From Streptomyces sp. GS7 (GTDB lineage Bacteria; Actinomycetota; Actinomycetes; Streptomycetales; Streptomycetaceae), in the NCBI RefSeq assembly GCF_009834125.1, contig NZ_CP047146.1, forward strand, positions 6,255,501 to 6,319,500: 64,000 bases of DNA, given 5' to 3'. This document shows, piece by piece, positions 36,701 through 45,779 of the stretch. Each line of letters opens with the position of its first letter. Position 1 is the stretch's first letter. The position numbers and the translations under genes are program-made. The notes beneath the pieces were generated by a model. The model was not told where the DNA came from. It saw only the letters and a program-made list of their open reading frames with translations, and did no database searches.

Positions 36701-38200
36701 TCAGGGGGTGAGTGTGGCCAGGAGTTTCGACCGGTCGATCTTTCCGTTGGCCGTGACCGGTAGGTGGTCCACGCGGCGTACGACGTCCGGGACGGCGTGT
36801 GGGGGAAGTTTCAACCCCAGTGAACGGCGCAACAGGATGGGGTCGGCGGGGCTGCTGCCCTCGCCGGAGGACGTGTAGAACAGCGCGAGCCGGTCGTAGT
36901 TGCCCAGTTCGCCGGGTACGGGTACGGCGACGCAGTGCGAGACACCGGGCAGTCGGCCCGCGTGCGCTTCGATCTCCTCCGGTTCGATGCGATAGCCGCG
37001 GATCTTGACCTGGCGGTCGGCGCGACCGGTGAAGTGGAAGACGCCGTCGGCATCCCGGAATCCATCGTCGCCGGTGCGGTACAGGCGAGTGGCGTGGGAT
37101 GGCCACTCCTGGAAGCGCTTGGCCGTCAGCGCCGGGTCGCGCAGGTAGCCCTGCGCCAGCCCGGCACCACTGATGCACAGTTCGCCGACAGTGCCGGGCG
37201 GGCACTCCCTGCCTTCCTCGTCCAGGACGTGGATGTCGGTGCCGGGCACGGGGCGGCCGATCGGAACCCCGTACTCCGCCTCGCAGTCCGGCGCGGTGAT
37301 GGGATGCACGGTGGCGAACACGCAGCTTTCCACCGGGCCGTATCCGTTGAACAGCTGGATACCGGGGTGCAGGCCGAGGAACTTGCCCACATGGGACGTC
37401 GAGAGGCGTTCGCCGCCGATGTACAGGCGCCCCAAGCCGCGGAAGCAGTCCGGGTCTATCTCGGTGAAGAGGTTGAAGAGGGACGCCGTGAGCCAGGCGG
37501 TGTCGACGCCATGGGCGTCGATCAGCCGCCGCAGAGTGTCCGGCAGCAGATAGTCCTCGGTCGCGGTCGCGCAGGTACCGCCGGTCGTCAGCGTCCCCCA
37601 CAGCTCGAGCGAGAACGCGTCCCAGGCGGCCGGTGCCGCCTGCAGCATGACGACGCCCGGCCCGAAGCCCAGCGGCCCGTCCGCCATGAACAGTCGTGTG
37701 GTGGCGAGATGCGGGGAGACGACCCCCTTCGGCGTACCGCTGGTTCCTGAGGTGAAGAAGACCGAGGCGGGCACATCCGCCGGGCCGTCGTACGCCTGGA
37801 AATCGACTGTGCAGGTCCGGGCCGGCAGGTCGGCCGGCGGCCGCCATATCATCCACTGCTCCGGCAACTCCTCTGTGTCGGTCACCAGCACGGGAGCGCC
37901 CAGCTGTTCCAGTACACCGTCGATCCGCTCCTGCGGCCATCTCGGGTCCAACGCGGCGTAACCGGCACCGCACTTGAGGATGGAGAGGAGGGCGACGTAC
38001 AGACGGGCACAGCGGGGCAGCAGGACAGGGATCAGCATGCCCCGGCCGGCGCCGGCGGCTGACAGGGCGGCTGCCCAGACGTCGGCTATGGCGTCGAGGG
38101 CCGCGTAGTCGAGCCGTATCTCGCCGTCGACCACCGCAAGGGCGCCTGGTGCCGTCCGGGCCTGGTGCGCGACGGCCTGGTGGATGAGTCCGAACCCCAA
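36701..38200 (-). CDS. Freestanding NRPS adenylation enzyme
   Basis: 499 residues from TTG 38200, chosen because GGAGGG lies 7 nt upstream and the family's first helix starts here (LIHQAVAHQARTAPGALAV); the frame is open to 38398 with unlike composition. Motifs: A3 FFTSGTSGTPKGV, A5 GYGPVES, A6 GELCISGAGLAQGYL, A7 YRTGDDG, A8 GRADRQVKIRGYRIE, A10 LPVTANGKIDR with catalytic Lys. Hand-read specificity residues D,A,L,W,Y,G,G,V,F,K resemble valine/isoleucine-type codes (DAFWIGGTFK), so a branched or modified aliphatic alpha-amino acid is my best guess. No carrier domain; the PCP at 40415 is the likely partner. Confidence 0.88.
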   Translation of the reverse strand: MGFGLIHQAVAHQARTAPGALAVVDGEIRLDYAALDAIADVWAAALSAAGAGRGMLIPVLLPRCARLYVALLSILKCGAGYAALDPRWPQERIDGVLEQLGAPVLVTDTEELPEQWMIWRPPADLPARTCTVDFQAYDGPADVPASVFFTSGTSGTPKGVVSPHLATTRLFMADGPLGFGPGVVMLQAAPAAWDAFSLELWGTLTTGGTCATATEDYLLPDTLRRLIDAHGVDTAWLTASLFNLFTEIDPDCFRGLGRLYIGGERLSTSHVGKFLGLHPGIQLFNGYGPVESCVFATVHPITAPDCEAEYGVPIGRPVPGTDIHVLDEEGRECPPGTVGELCISGAGLAQGYLRDPALTAKRFQEWPSHATRLYRTGDDGFRDADGVFHFTGRADRQVKIRGYRIEPEEIEAHAGRLPGVSHCVAVPVPGELGNYDRLALFYTSSGEGSSPADPILLRRSLGLKLPPHAVPDVVRRVDHLPVTANGKIDRSKLLATLTP

Positions 38201-38384
38201 GGAACAGCCCTCCAGATCGGTCTTTCGGAATCCCTTCGCAGATATTCGACCCCCTTCACATGTGGTGTCACGTACCCACTTCCGGGGACGCGGATCGGCA
38301 TTGACTTTCCGTACCGCCGGAATGGAATCTGGCTGAGCCCGGGGTCGCCGCCAACCTCGGTCTTTCCCAAGGGAGTTGATTTTG
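38201..38384. promoter_or_regulatory. Divergent promoter region of the biosynthetic cluster
   Basis: This 184-bp space separates the minus-strand adenylation operon from the plus-strand hydrolase-MFS operon and must contain both promoters. The segment 38228-38275 is the AT-richest. I could not find clean SARP heptamer direct repeats by eye. Confidence 0.5.
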
Positions 38385-39134
38385 ATGACGACTGTCAAAA
38401 AGGAAAGGCATAGCCTTCCGGAGCCGGCACTGGCTGGCGGCGGCAGCGGTGTCGAGCTGCTGGACTACGACGCCGTACCCGGTCGGCGGACGGTCGGCTC
38501 GGCCCCGGGAAACATGCTCCTGATCCATGGTTTCGGCGGCGACAAAGGACAGCTGCGACCGCTCGGCGACGCCCTGTGCCCGACCGGTTCGGTGGCCGTC
38601 TACCCCTCGCTGCGCGCGCACGGCGACAGCCACCGGCCGGCATGGGGCTACTCGGTGCTGGACTTCTCCGCCGACCTCCACCGCTTCGCCGACGCCCTCC
38701 CGGACGACCTGCACCTGGTCGGCTACTCATACGGAGGACTGGTGGCAGCCATCTCTGCGGTCACCTGGGGTGCGGCCAAGGTGCGCAGTCTCGTGCTGAT
38801 CGACCAGTCCTTCGACGCCCACCCCGCCCTGCACGTGGCAGACGAGTGGGTCGAGGGCAGCCTGCTGCGCTGGACCTACGACTTCGGGCACCTCCCGGAC
38901 CTGCTGGAGCGGCTGGACATCCCCGTACTGGTGCTGGCCGCAGCGGACAGCCGCAACATCCCGGCCGACGAACGTGAACGCCTCTCCCACCGGGACGGCA
39001 AGGCGCTCGCGGTGGAAACCATCCGGGGATCCCACGCCGACTGCTACCGCAATACGGACCAGATCGCCTCCGCGATGCGCGATTTCTATAGTGGTCAATT
39101 CCCCGGAACCGATGAGAAGGAAAATGCCGCATGA
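38385..39134 (+). CDS. Alpha/beta hydrolase (type II thioesterase-like)
   Basis: 249 residues from ATG 38385 with AAGGGAG 9 nt upstream. Oxyanion loop LLIHGFGGDKG (about 46-56), nucleophile elbow GYSYGG with Ser115, Asp candidate in LVLAAADSRN and His in RGSHADCYRN complete a catalytic triad. It may hydrolyse misloaded or finished thioesters, or act on the product as an esterase. The stop overlaps the MFS start by 4 bp (ATGA), so the two are co-translated. Confidence 0.82.
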   Translation: MTTVKKERHSLPEPALAGGGSGVELLDYDAVPGRRTVGSAPGNMLLIHGFGGDKGQLRPLGDALCPTGSVAVYPSLRAHGDSHRPAWGYSVLDFSADLHRFADALPDDLHLVGYSYGGLVAAISAVTWGAAKVRSLVLIDQSFDAHPALHVADEWVEGSLLRWTYDFGHLPDLLERLDIPVLVLAAADSRNIPADERERLSHRDGKALAVETIRGSHADCYRNTDQIASAMRDFYSGQFPGTDEKENAA

Positions 39135-40369
39135 AGGTCCGTTTCATCGAGGAAGGGCCGGCCCGCACCCTCGTTCTGGGAAATCTCGTCAATTCCCTCG
39201 GCAACGGCGCCTTTCTGACCTGCTCCGCCCTCTACTTCACCCGGATCGCCGGCTTCTCCCCGTCCGAGCTCGGCCTCGGACTCAGCATCGCCGGCATCGC
39301 GGGGCTGTTCGCCGGTGTTCCCTTCGGACATCTCGCCGACCGCAGGGGCCCGCGCGGCACTGCGGCGGCGCTCCTCGCCCTGGCCGGCGTTGCAACTGCC
39401 GCCTACCTGACGGCCGACTCGTATGCCTTGTTCGTCGTGATCGCCTTTCTGTACGCGCTCTTCGAACGTGGTGCACACGCCGCCCGGCAGGCTTTGATCC
39501 CGGCGGTCCTGAACTCCGAGAACCTGGTGCGTGTCCGCGCCAAGATTCGTGTCGTCACGAACGTCGGCGTCTCGGCGGGAGCCGGGCTGGGCGGTCTGGC
39601 TCTGCTGTGGGACACCGACACGGCCTACCGACTTACCTTCGCCCTCAACGCGTTGAGCTTCATTGGCTGCGGTCTGATGTTCCTGCGGCTGCCTGCCGTA
39701 CCGCCCTCGGCGGAGCGCCGCCCGGGCGAGCCGCGGTTCGCGGTACTACGGGACACCCCGTACGCGCTGCTCGCAGTGATCAACATGGTGATGCTGCTGC
39801 ATATCCCGATCCTCGAGGTGATCCTCCCGCTGTGGATCGCGCTCCGCACGGACGCACCGCACGCGCTCACCGCCGTACTGCTCCTGCTCAACACTCTCGC
39901 CGTGGTCGCCCTGCAGGTTCCCGTCACCAAGAGGATCGGCGAACTGCGCTCGGCCGTCCGGGCCTTCCGGCTCGCGGGAGTCGTCCTGCTCGGCTGCTGC
40001 ACGGCCTTCGCGCTGTCGGCCGGCCGCGGTCCTGTGACGGCGACGGTGGTGCTGCTGGTGGCGGCGGCGCTGCACGTGTACGGCGAGATCGTGCAATCGG
40101 CCGGCTCCTGGGTGATCGGCTACGAACTCGCGCCCGCGGACAAACAGGGCCAGTACCAGGGCTTGTTCAACACCGGGATCGGGGCCGTCCAGATGTTCGG
40201 CCCGGTCGCGCTGACCCTGCTCCTGATCGACTGGGGCAGGCCCGGCTGGCTGCTGCTCGGGGCGGTGTTCCTGGCCGCCGGGCTCTCGATGGCGCCAGCG
40301 GTGCGCTGGGCCCAGACCCGCCGGACCAGCGCGGATACGGCCACCCCTGCGCCGGCCGCCGCTGCCTGA
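39131..40369 (+). CDS. MFS exporter
   Basis: 412 residues from ATG 39131, overlapping the preceding stop. About 12 transmembrane segments with the MFS motif-A loop GVPFGHLADRRGPRG between helices 2 and 3. Charged cytoplasmic middle loop (SAERRPGEPRF). The fold resembles MdtH/drug exporters, so export of the cluster product or self-resistance is the likely role. Ala/Pro-rich C-terminal tail. Confidence 0.88.
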   Translation: MKVRFIEEGPARTLVLGNLVNSLGNGAFLTCSALYFTRIAGFSPSELGLGLSIAGIAGLFAGVPFGHLADRRGPRGTAAALLALAGVATAAYLTADSYALFVVIAFLYALFERGAHAARQALIPAVLNSENLVRVRAKIRVVTNVGVSAGAGLGGLALLWDTDTAYRLTFALNALSFIGCGLMFLRLPAVPPSAERRPGEPRFAVLRDTPYALLAVINMVMLLHIPILEVILPLWIALRTDAPHALTAVLLLLNTLAVVALQVPVTKRIGELRSAVRAFRLAGVVLLGCCTAFALSAGRGPVTATVVLLVAAALHVYGEIVQSAGSWVIGYELAPADKQGQYQGLFNTGIGAVQMFGPVALTLLLIDWGRPGWLLLGAVFLAAGLSMAPAVRWAQTRRTSADTATPAPAAAA

Positions 40370-40414
40370 ACGGCGCTCCGCATATCAGCCACGACACATC
40401 AGACGAGGGAGACG

Positions 40415-41539
40415 ATGGCTCACCCGCACCCCACCGCGAAATCCACCGCAATATCCGATAGGAAATCCACCACCGTGCCGTCCTCGGACGCCGGCCGTGA
40501 CGGCGTGGAACTTCAACTTTGCGACGTCTGGCGCCGGTTGCTCCGCCGTGACGACGTCGGTATCCACGACGACTTCTTCTCGCTCGGCGGCCACTCACTG
40601 CTCGCCATCAAGCTCACGGTGGAGGTGCGCAGGCTCTTCCAGGTCGACCTCACCGCCGCCGACCTGCTCTCCGCGGCCACCGTCGCCGAGCTGGCCGAGA
40701 TCGTCCGCCGCGGCACCGCCGACCGGAAGGGCCAGCTGGTCCGCATCCAGCAGGGCGCCGGCGGCAGCCCCGTCTACGCCCTGCCGCCGGTGTCCGGGAC
40801 CGTGCTCCTCTACCCGCCCATCGCCCGTGCCATGGGACTCGACCAGCCGTTCTGGGCGGTCCAGTCGGTCGGCCTGCTGCCGGGCGAGGAGCCCCTGTCG
40901 TCGCTGGAGGACATCTCCGAGTGCTTCATCGAGCAGCTGCGCACCGTCCACCCGGAGGGCGCCGAGTGGAACCTGATCGGCTATTCCATGGGCGGGCTGC
41001 TCGCCTATGAGACTGCCCGCCGGCTGACGGAACGCGGCGAGCGCGTCGGGCTCGTCGGCCTGCTCGACACCCGCATCACCGTCGAACCCAGCGGCGACCC
41101 GGATTTCGCCCTGCGCGCGTTGCTCTGGCGCGGGCTCAAGCTGAACCTGGACGTCGACTGGCTGCGCGGCCTGACCCCGGACACCAGGGCGCAGGTCCTG
41201 GTAGAGCGAGCCGTCGCCGCGGGCACCATGCCCGCCGACTTCGACGCCGACCGCCTGCGCCGCATGGTCGACATGTACCAGTTCAACCTGGACGCCCTGG
41301 CGGCCTACCGGATCCAGCCGTACGACGGCACGGTCACCGTATTCCGCGTCACCGACCGCTCGCTGGAGGGCGACTCCCTCCCCGACGACCTGGGCTGGAG
41401 CGAGTTCGCGGCCCGTGCCGCGGTCTGCGACGTCCCGGGCGACCACTTCACGATGGTCGAGCCGGGCCAGGTCGAGGTCCTGGGCCGGCGCCTGCGCGAG
41501 CAGCTCAACCTGGCGTCCACAGGCGCACCGGCCTCGTGA
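40415..41539 (+). CDS. PCP-thioesterase didomain protein
   Basis: 374 residues from ATG 40415 (GAGGGAGACG upstream). Residues about 32-100 form a peptidyl carrier protein: DDFFSLGGHSLLAIKL with the phosphopantetheine Ser61. Residues about 115-370 form a type I thioesterase: GYSMGG with Ser191, Asp in LLDTR and His in GDHFTMV. This is the end of an NRPS line without condensation or adenylation domains, so it probably receives an aminoacyl group from the freestanding adenylation enzyme and releases the tailored product. Its stop overlaps a GTG (GTGA) of the next frame. Confidence 0.9.
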   Translation: MAHPHPTAKSTAISDRKSTTVPSSDAGRDGVELQLCDVWRRLLRRDDVGIHDDFFSLGGHSLLAIKLTVEVRRLFQVDLTAADLLSAATVAELAEIVRRGTADRKGQLVRIQQGAGGSPVYALPPVSGTVLLYPPIARAMGLDQPFWAVQSVGLLPGEEPLSSLEDISECFIEQLRTVHPEGAEWNLIGYSMGGLLAYETARRLTERGERVGLVGLLDTRITVEPSGDPDFALRALLWRGLKLNLDVDWLRGLTPDTRAQVLVERAVAAGTMPADFDADRLRRMVDMYQFNLDALAAYRIQPYDGTVTVFRVTDRSLEGDSLPDDLGWSEFAARAAVCDVPGDHFTMVEPGQVEVLGRRLREQLNLASTGAPAS

Positions 41540-41565
41540 CGGCCTTCGTGCGGAAAGGAATGCCC

Positions 41566-42066
41566 ATGCCCCTGCCGTTACCCGAAGAATCCTCACCTTC
41601 CTGCAGCCTGACCCCCATCGGCGTCGTCCGCTCCCCTCGCAGCGTGCCCGAGCACGACCGCTGGGGCGGGGTCATCTCGCGCATCGAACTCGACCCCGCG
41701 CGCCTGAGCCCCGAGGCCGTGACCGGTCTGGAACAGTTTTCCCACCTCGAAGTCGTCTTCCACTTCCATCGCGTACCCGAGTCAGCGGCCGTCACCGGCG
41801 CCTGCCACCCCAGGGGCCGCACGGACCTGCCCCACCTCGGCATCCTCGCCCAGCGGCTCAAGGAGCGCCCCAACCGGCTCGGCGTGTCACGCTGCGAGCT
41901 GGTCAGCGTCGACGGCCTCACACTGCACGTACGGGCCCTGGACGCGCTGGACGGAACGCCGGTGCTCGACGTCAAGCCGTACCAGCAGCTCTTCCAGCCG
42001 GACCCGGCCACGGTACGCGAACCGACCTGGCTCCACACGGCGATGTCCGCCTACTACGACACCTGA
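41566..42066 (+). CDS. TrmO/TsaA-like protein, second paralogue
   Basis: 166 residues from ATG 41566 (GGAAAGGA, spacing 6); GTG 41536, overlapping the previous stop as GTGA, is an alternative start. It has the TrmO-like features SLTPIGVVRSPR, FSHLEVVFHFHRV, ACHPRGRTDLP, RPNRLGVSRCEL and LDVKPY. It is clearly diverged from the two identical copies that bound the cluster. A TTA leucine codon at 41578-41580 near the start could make it bldA-dependent. A role as a SAM-dependent N-methyltransferase of the pathway is inference. Confidence 0.8.
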   Translation: MPLPLPEESSPSCSLTPIGVVRSPRSVPEHDRWGGVISRIELDPARLSPEAVTGLEQFSHLEVVFHFHRVPESAAVTGACHPRGRTDLPHLGILAQRLKERPNRLGVSRCELVSVDGLTLHVRALDALDGTPVLDVKPYQQLFQPDPATVREPTWLHTAMSAYYDT

Positions 42067-42187
42067 CGGCGCCCCGCGCGGGCACGTCGCGCTCGACGGC
42101 GGCACTTGCCTTCCCGGTACCTCTCCGCCACGCCCCGGACCCGGCCACAAGCTGACCGAGGCTCCCTTCACAGCCAAGGAGACCACC

Positions 42188-43660
42188 TTGTCCGTCCTCA
42201 CCACCAACCGCGGTGGCACCACGGTTGATCTCGAACTCAACCTCGGTCGCCTCCTCGACCGCAACCCGCAGCTCCAGATCCCCCGGGACGAGTACAACAT
42301 CAACGTCACCTCGAACGAGGGAGACCGGCTCAGCGGCGACGAACTCGCGGCGGAATACGGCACGTTCCCGGGCGCCGGCCACCCCGCGCACCTGTACTTC
42401 CACCTCCCGCTGTGCAACTACATCTGCCATTTCTGCAACTACGTGAAGAGACTGGTGCCGCGGGGCAAGGAGGACGGCGCGCTGCGCCTGTGGTCCGAGC
42501 TCCTCATCGAGGAGTCCCGCCGCTACCTGGACCGCTACGACTGGATGCCGCACGCCCGCATCGAGTCCTTCTACATCGGTGGTGGCACCGCCGCACTGCT
42601 GCTCAACAACCCCGACTTCATCAAGCCACTGGTCAAGCATGCCCGTGAGAACTACGACCTGGCGGACGGCATCGAGTTCAACATCGAGGGCAACCCGGAG
42701 AACTTCCAGCGTCACCACCTGGAGACGGCCAGGGAGCTGGGCTTCAACCGGTTCAGCCTCGGTGTGCAGTCCCTGCAGGACGAGGTGAACGACTTCACCA
42801 AGCGCCGTCACTCCGCTGCCCAGTCGATCGAGGCCGTCGAGAACCTGCTCGCGACCGGCTGTCCCTTCAACGTCGACATGATGTTCGGCCTGCCCTACCA
42901 GACCCCGGAGTCGGTACGCCGCGACATGGAGATCCTCACTGGCCTCGGCGTCCCGACCATCACCATCTACCGGCTGCGCAACGCCGACCGCGAGGAGATG
43001 GGCATCGGAAACCGGGCGGTGTGGAACAACCCCGCAGTGCGCGAACGCCTCATCAGCGAGGGCCGGTTCCCGGACCTGGAATCGACGTACGCGATGCGCC
43101 AGGAGGCCGTCGAGGTCCTGCTCGAACAGGGCTACTACCCCAGCCCCTGCGGCTGGTGGAGCCGACCGGGCACCTACGAGGGCGGCAACATCCCGCAGAC
43201 GTCGAAGAACAAGTGGGAGCACTACAACACCATGATCGCGTACGGTCCCGGGGCCTACGGCTGGCTCACCGGCGACCAGGAGGAGTTCCTCCAGACGCAC
43301 AACATCACCGACATCAGCAAGTACGTGTCGTTCATGCAGAACAACGAGGGTCTGCCGCTGAGCTTCGGCCGGCGCCTGTCCGGCCACAAAGCCATCGGGA
43401 CCGCGCTCGGCTTCAACTTCAAGGCCAACCAGCCGATCGTCCTGGACCGCTATCGGGAGCGATTCGGCGCCGATCTGCTCGAAATGGAACCGTTCGCCTC
43501 GGCGTTCGCGGAGCTGCTGGAGCGCGGGCTGATCGAGGAGGTTGCCGACGGGGCCGCGCTGAAGCCGACCCTGGACGGTGAGGCGCTGCACGAGGAGATC
43601 ATCTTCCACTACTTCCACCAGCGCATCGGCCTGTCCGACGCGCCCGTGTGCCGGCGGTGA
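42188..43660 (+). CDS. HemN/HemW-type radical SAM enzyme
   Basis: 490 residues from TTG 42188, with AAGGAG 6 nt upstream. The cluster motif CNYICHFC (Cys76, Cys80, Cys83) has CX3CX2C spacing. SAM-binding FYIGGGTAALL, NIEGNPEN and RFSLGVQSLQDEV are coproporphyrinogen-oxidase-like, and a C-terminal HemN domain is present. HemN-like proteins in secondary metabolism act as methyltransferases or cyclopropanases using two SAM molecules (NosN, C10P, Jaw5). It may install a methyl or cyclopropane carbon here. It is not a housekeeping HemW, given its N-terminal extension and cluster position. Confidence 0.88.
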   Translation: MSVLTTNRGGTTVDLELNLGRLLDRNPQLQIPRDEYNINVTSNEGDRLSGDELAAEYGTFPGAGHPAHLYFHLPLCNYICHFCNYVKRLVPRGKEDGALRLWSELLIEESRRYLDRYDWMPHARIESFYIGGGTAALLLNNPDFIKPLVKHARENYDLADGIEFNIEGNPENFQRHHLETARELGFNRFSLGVQSLQDEVNDFTKRRHSAAQSIEAVENLLATGCPFNVDMMFGLPYQTPESVRRDMEILTGLGVPTITIYRLRNADREEMGIGNRAVWNNPAVRERLISEGRFPDLESTYAMRQEAVEVLLEQGYYPSPCGWWSRPGTYEGGNIPQTSKNKWEHYNTMIAYGPGAYGWLTGDQEEFLQTHNITDISKYVSFMQNNEGLPLSFGRRLSGHKAIGTALGFNFKANQPIVLDRYRERFGADLLEMEPFASAFAELLERGLIEEVADGAALKPTLDGEALHEEIIFHYFHQRIGLSDAPVCRR

Positions 43661-44724
43661 CCGTGCAACAGACGACAATGACGACGTCCGCCGCCCCGGC
43701 CCACGGCTCGACCCGCCGGGTCGAGAACTCCTTCGCCGCCCTGCACGGCGCCGACTCGGCACTGCTCGTACCCGGCGTCGTGGCCGCCACCATGGGCACG
43801 CTGCTCGCGTTGACCAACCGAGGTGGCCACATCATCGCCTCCGACCAGACCTGCGACCCGCTGCGCGGCATGCTCACCCAGGAACTCACCGGCCTCGGAA
43901 GGTCGGTGACGTTCGTCGACTGCACCGACGTGGATGTGGTCGCAACCGCCGTACGGCCCGCGACGCAGGTCGTCTACACACAGTCCCTCAGCGATCCGCT
44001 GATGCGGCTGTGCCCGGTCAACGAGGTCGCCATCCACGCGCAGATGAACGACCTGCTGCTGGTCGTGGACAACACCGTGCTGTCGCCCGCCGAGCTGCGG
44101 CCGCTGGAGACCGGTGCCGTGGTTGTCATCGAAGACACGGCCCCCTACCTGGACGGCTGGGGAGACGTCGGCGCCGCCCTGGTCACCGGCCTGGACCGGT
44201 ACCTGCCGCGGATCGCCGAGCAGTGCGCGCGCCTCGGCGGCGAGGTGGACGGCTGGGCGGCGCACCTGCTGGAACGTTCCCTGTCCACCCTGCAACTACG
44301 CCTGTCCGCTCAGCGAGCGGGCGCCGAGCGGGTCGCCGAGGCACTGCGCGGGCACCCTGCCGTACGGACAGTGCACCGGCCGTCGTACGACGAGGCGCCC
44401 TGGGCCCTGGAGACCCACCAGGGCTTCGGCGGACTGCTGTCCTTCGAAGTCGTACCGGAGGTCAGGGACCTGTCCGGGGTGCTGGACGCCTGCCGCGGCG
44501 ACGGCACACCGCTCGGCACGTCGGCACGGCTCCCGGTCCACACCACCCATGCCCACCTGAGCGAGCGGGTGCGCCGGGAGGCGGGTGTCTCACGGCAGCT
44601 GGTGCGCCTGTCGGTGGGCGCCGAAGACGGCGACGCGCTTGTCGGCAGGATACGGCGGGCTCTGGACGCGGCCCTCGAACAGAGCACGGCCCTCAAGCAG
44701 AGCAACGGAGGAGAGCGATGCTGA
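43657..44724 (+). CDS. Cystathionine gamma-synthase-like protein without PLP lysine
   Basis: 355 residues from GTG 43657, overlapping the radical SAM stop (GTGA). Fold type I Cys/Met-metabolism features remain: STRRVENSFAALHGADSALL, LLVVDNT (PLP-nitrogen Asp) and VRLSVGAEDGDAL. The PLP-lysine segment, normally S-x-T-K-Y-x-x-G-H, reads EDTAPYLDGWGDV, with Lys replaced. The YGGT-type phosphate/aromatic motif is CDPL. The only lysine in the protein is in the C-terminal tail. It therefore probably does not form an internal aldimine and may be a scaffold or a repurposed enzyme. Confidence 0.85.
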   Translation: MTVQQTTMTTSAAPAHGSTRRVENSFAALHGADSALLVPGVVAATMGTLLALTNRGGHIIASDQTCDPLRGMLTQELTGLGRSVTFVDCTDVDVVATAVRPATQVVYTQSLSDPLMRLCPVNEVAIHAQMNDLLLVVDNTVLSPAELRPLETGAVVVIEDTAPYLDGWGDVGAALVTGLDRYLPRIAEQCARLGGEVDGWAAHLLERSLSTLQLRLSAQRAGAERVAEALRGHPAVRTVHRPSYDEAPWALETHQGFGGLLSFEVVPEVRDLSGVLDACRGDGTPLGTSARLPVHTTHAHLSERVRREAGVSRQLVRLSVGAEDGDALVGRIRRALDAALEQSTALKQSNGGERC

Positions 44725-45779
44725 ACGGCATTGATCTGCGCGCCAGGCGGGCCCTGGCCGAGCAGATCCGGGAGGACTCCTGGGAGGCGCAGCTGAGCAT
44801 GGGTGTGGCGGCGCATCCCGCTGTCGCCGACCGCTGCCGGGTGCGGACCGAGCCGATGCGGCTCGGCTCCACCCGGGTGGCCCGGACCTTCGACATCGAC
44901 CAGCGGTGCGGATCCGGTGCGGACGGCTGCCTCGACCCGGTCGGCTCGCTGCTGGTGGCGCTGGGCGCGTCCGTGGCGGAAAGCGTCGTCACCGAGCTGA
45001 CCGGAGATGGGTGCAGTCCGGCGCTGCTGGAGGTGCTGCCGTGCGTCGAGTTCGCGCGGGGCGAGGGTGCGGCCAGGCTCGCGTACGAGATACGTATCGA
45101 GGGTGATGTCCTGGTCGAGCAGGCCCGACGGGCGCTCGCTGCGGCCCGCGAGCGCTGCAGCGCCCACCGCACCCTGGATGAGCCCAACGACATCAAGGCT
45201 GTGGTGCAGACCGCCCAGGACGTGCACTTGACCAGCCGGCCCGTCCTGCCGGGCACGGAGCCGTTCGTGCCGGAGCGGAGGCGTGCGGCCCGGGTGATGT
45301 GGGAGGTGGGCACCCATGTGCTCGCCGAGGTCGACGGCGTGCACGCGGAGTCCGATCAGCCCAAGCAGCTGTTCGGCGCGGACCTCGCGCCCAGCGCCCA
45401 GGAGTACTTCCTGGCCGCACTGGCAGCGGAGGCCCTGAGCTTCGCCGATCCCACCACGGCCCCGGACACGCCACCCGCCTCCGTCCACGCCTCCGGCCGC
45501 ATCGACCTGCGCGGACCGTACTCCACTGAGGTCGCCCCTGCCGGACTCCGCAACGTCCTCGTCCAACTGCTGCCCGCCGACCCCGCGGTGGACGGCGACA
45601 CGGCGGCTCGGGCCATGCGCCGCTGGCTCGCCGAGGGCCACGCCCTGCGGCTGGTCAGGGACGCCCACCCGATCGAGGTCCGGCTGGTCCTGAACGGCGA
45701 ACCGGTCCCCGCGCAGCACACCGAGAACGACGGCACGAGCGCCGTCAACGACACGAAGGAGCAGCACCGTGCCCCGTGA
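44718..45779 (+). CDS. Tandem OsmC-like protein
   Basis: 353 residues from ATG 44718, overlapping the previous gene by 7 bp, with GGAGG 6 nt upstream. Residues about 50-125 (FDIDQRCGSGADGCLDPVGS, LLVALGASVAESVVTELTG) and 215-290 (FGADLAPSAQEYFLAALAAE) look like two OsmC/Ohr-type halves joined by a helical linker. OsmC proteins use paired cysteines to reduce organic peroxides; here Cys occurs only in the first half, in non-canonical places (RCGSGADGC, VLPCVEF). An enzymatic role in the pathway is unknown. Confidence 0.65.
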   Translation: MLNGIDLRARRALAEQIREDSWEAQLSMGVAAHPAVADRCRVRTEPMRLGSTRVARTFDIDQRCGSGADGCLDPVGSLLVALGASVAESVVTELTGDGCSPALLEVLPCVEFARGEGAARLAYEIRIEGDVLVEQARRALAAARERCSAHRTLDEPNDIKAVVQTAQDVHLTSRPVLPGTEPFVPERRRAARVMWEVGTHVLAEVDGVHAESDQPKQLFGADLAPSAQEYFLAALAAEALSFADPTTAPDTPPASVHASGRIDLRGPYSTEVAPAGLRNVLVQLLPADPAVDGDTAARAMRRWLAEGHALRLVRDAHPIEVRLVLNGEPVPAQHTENDGTSAVNDTKEQHRAP

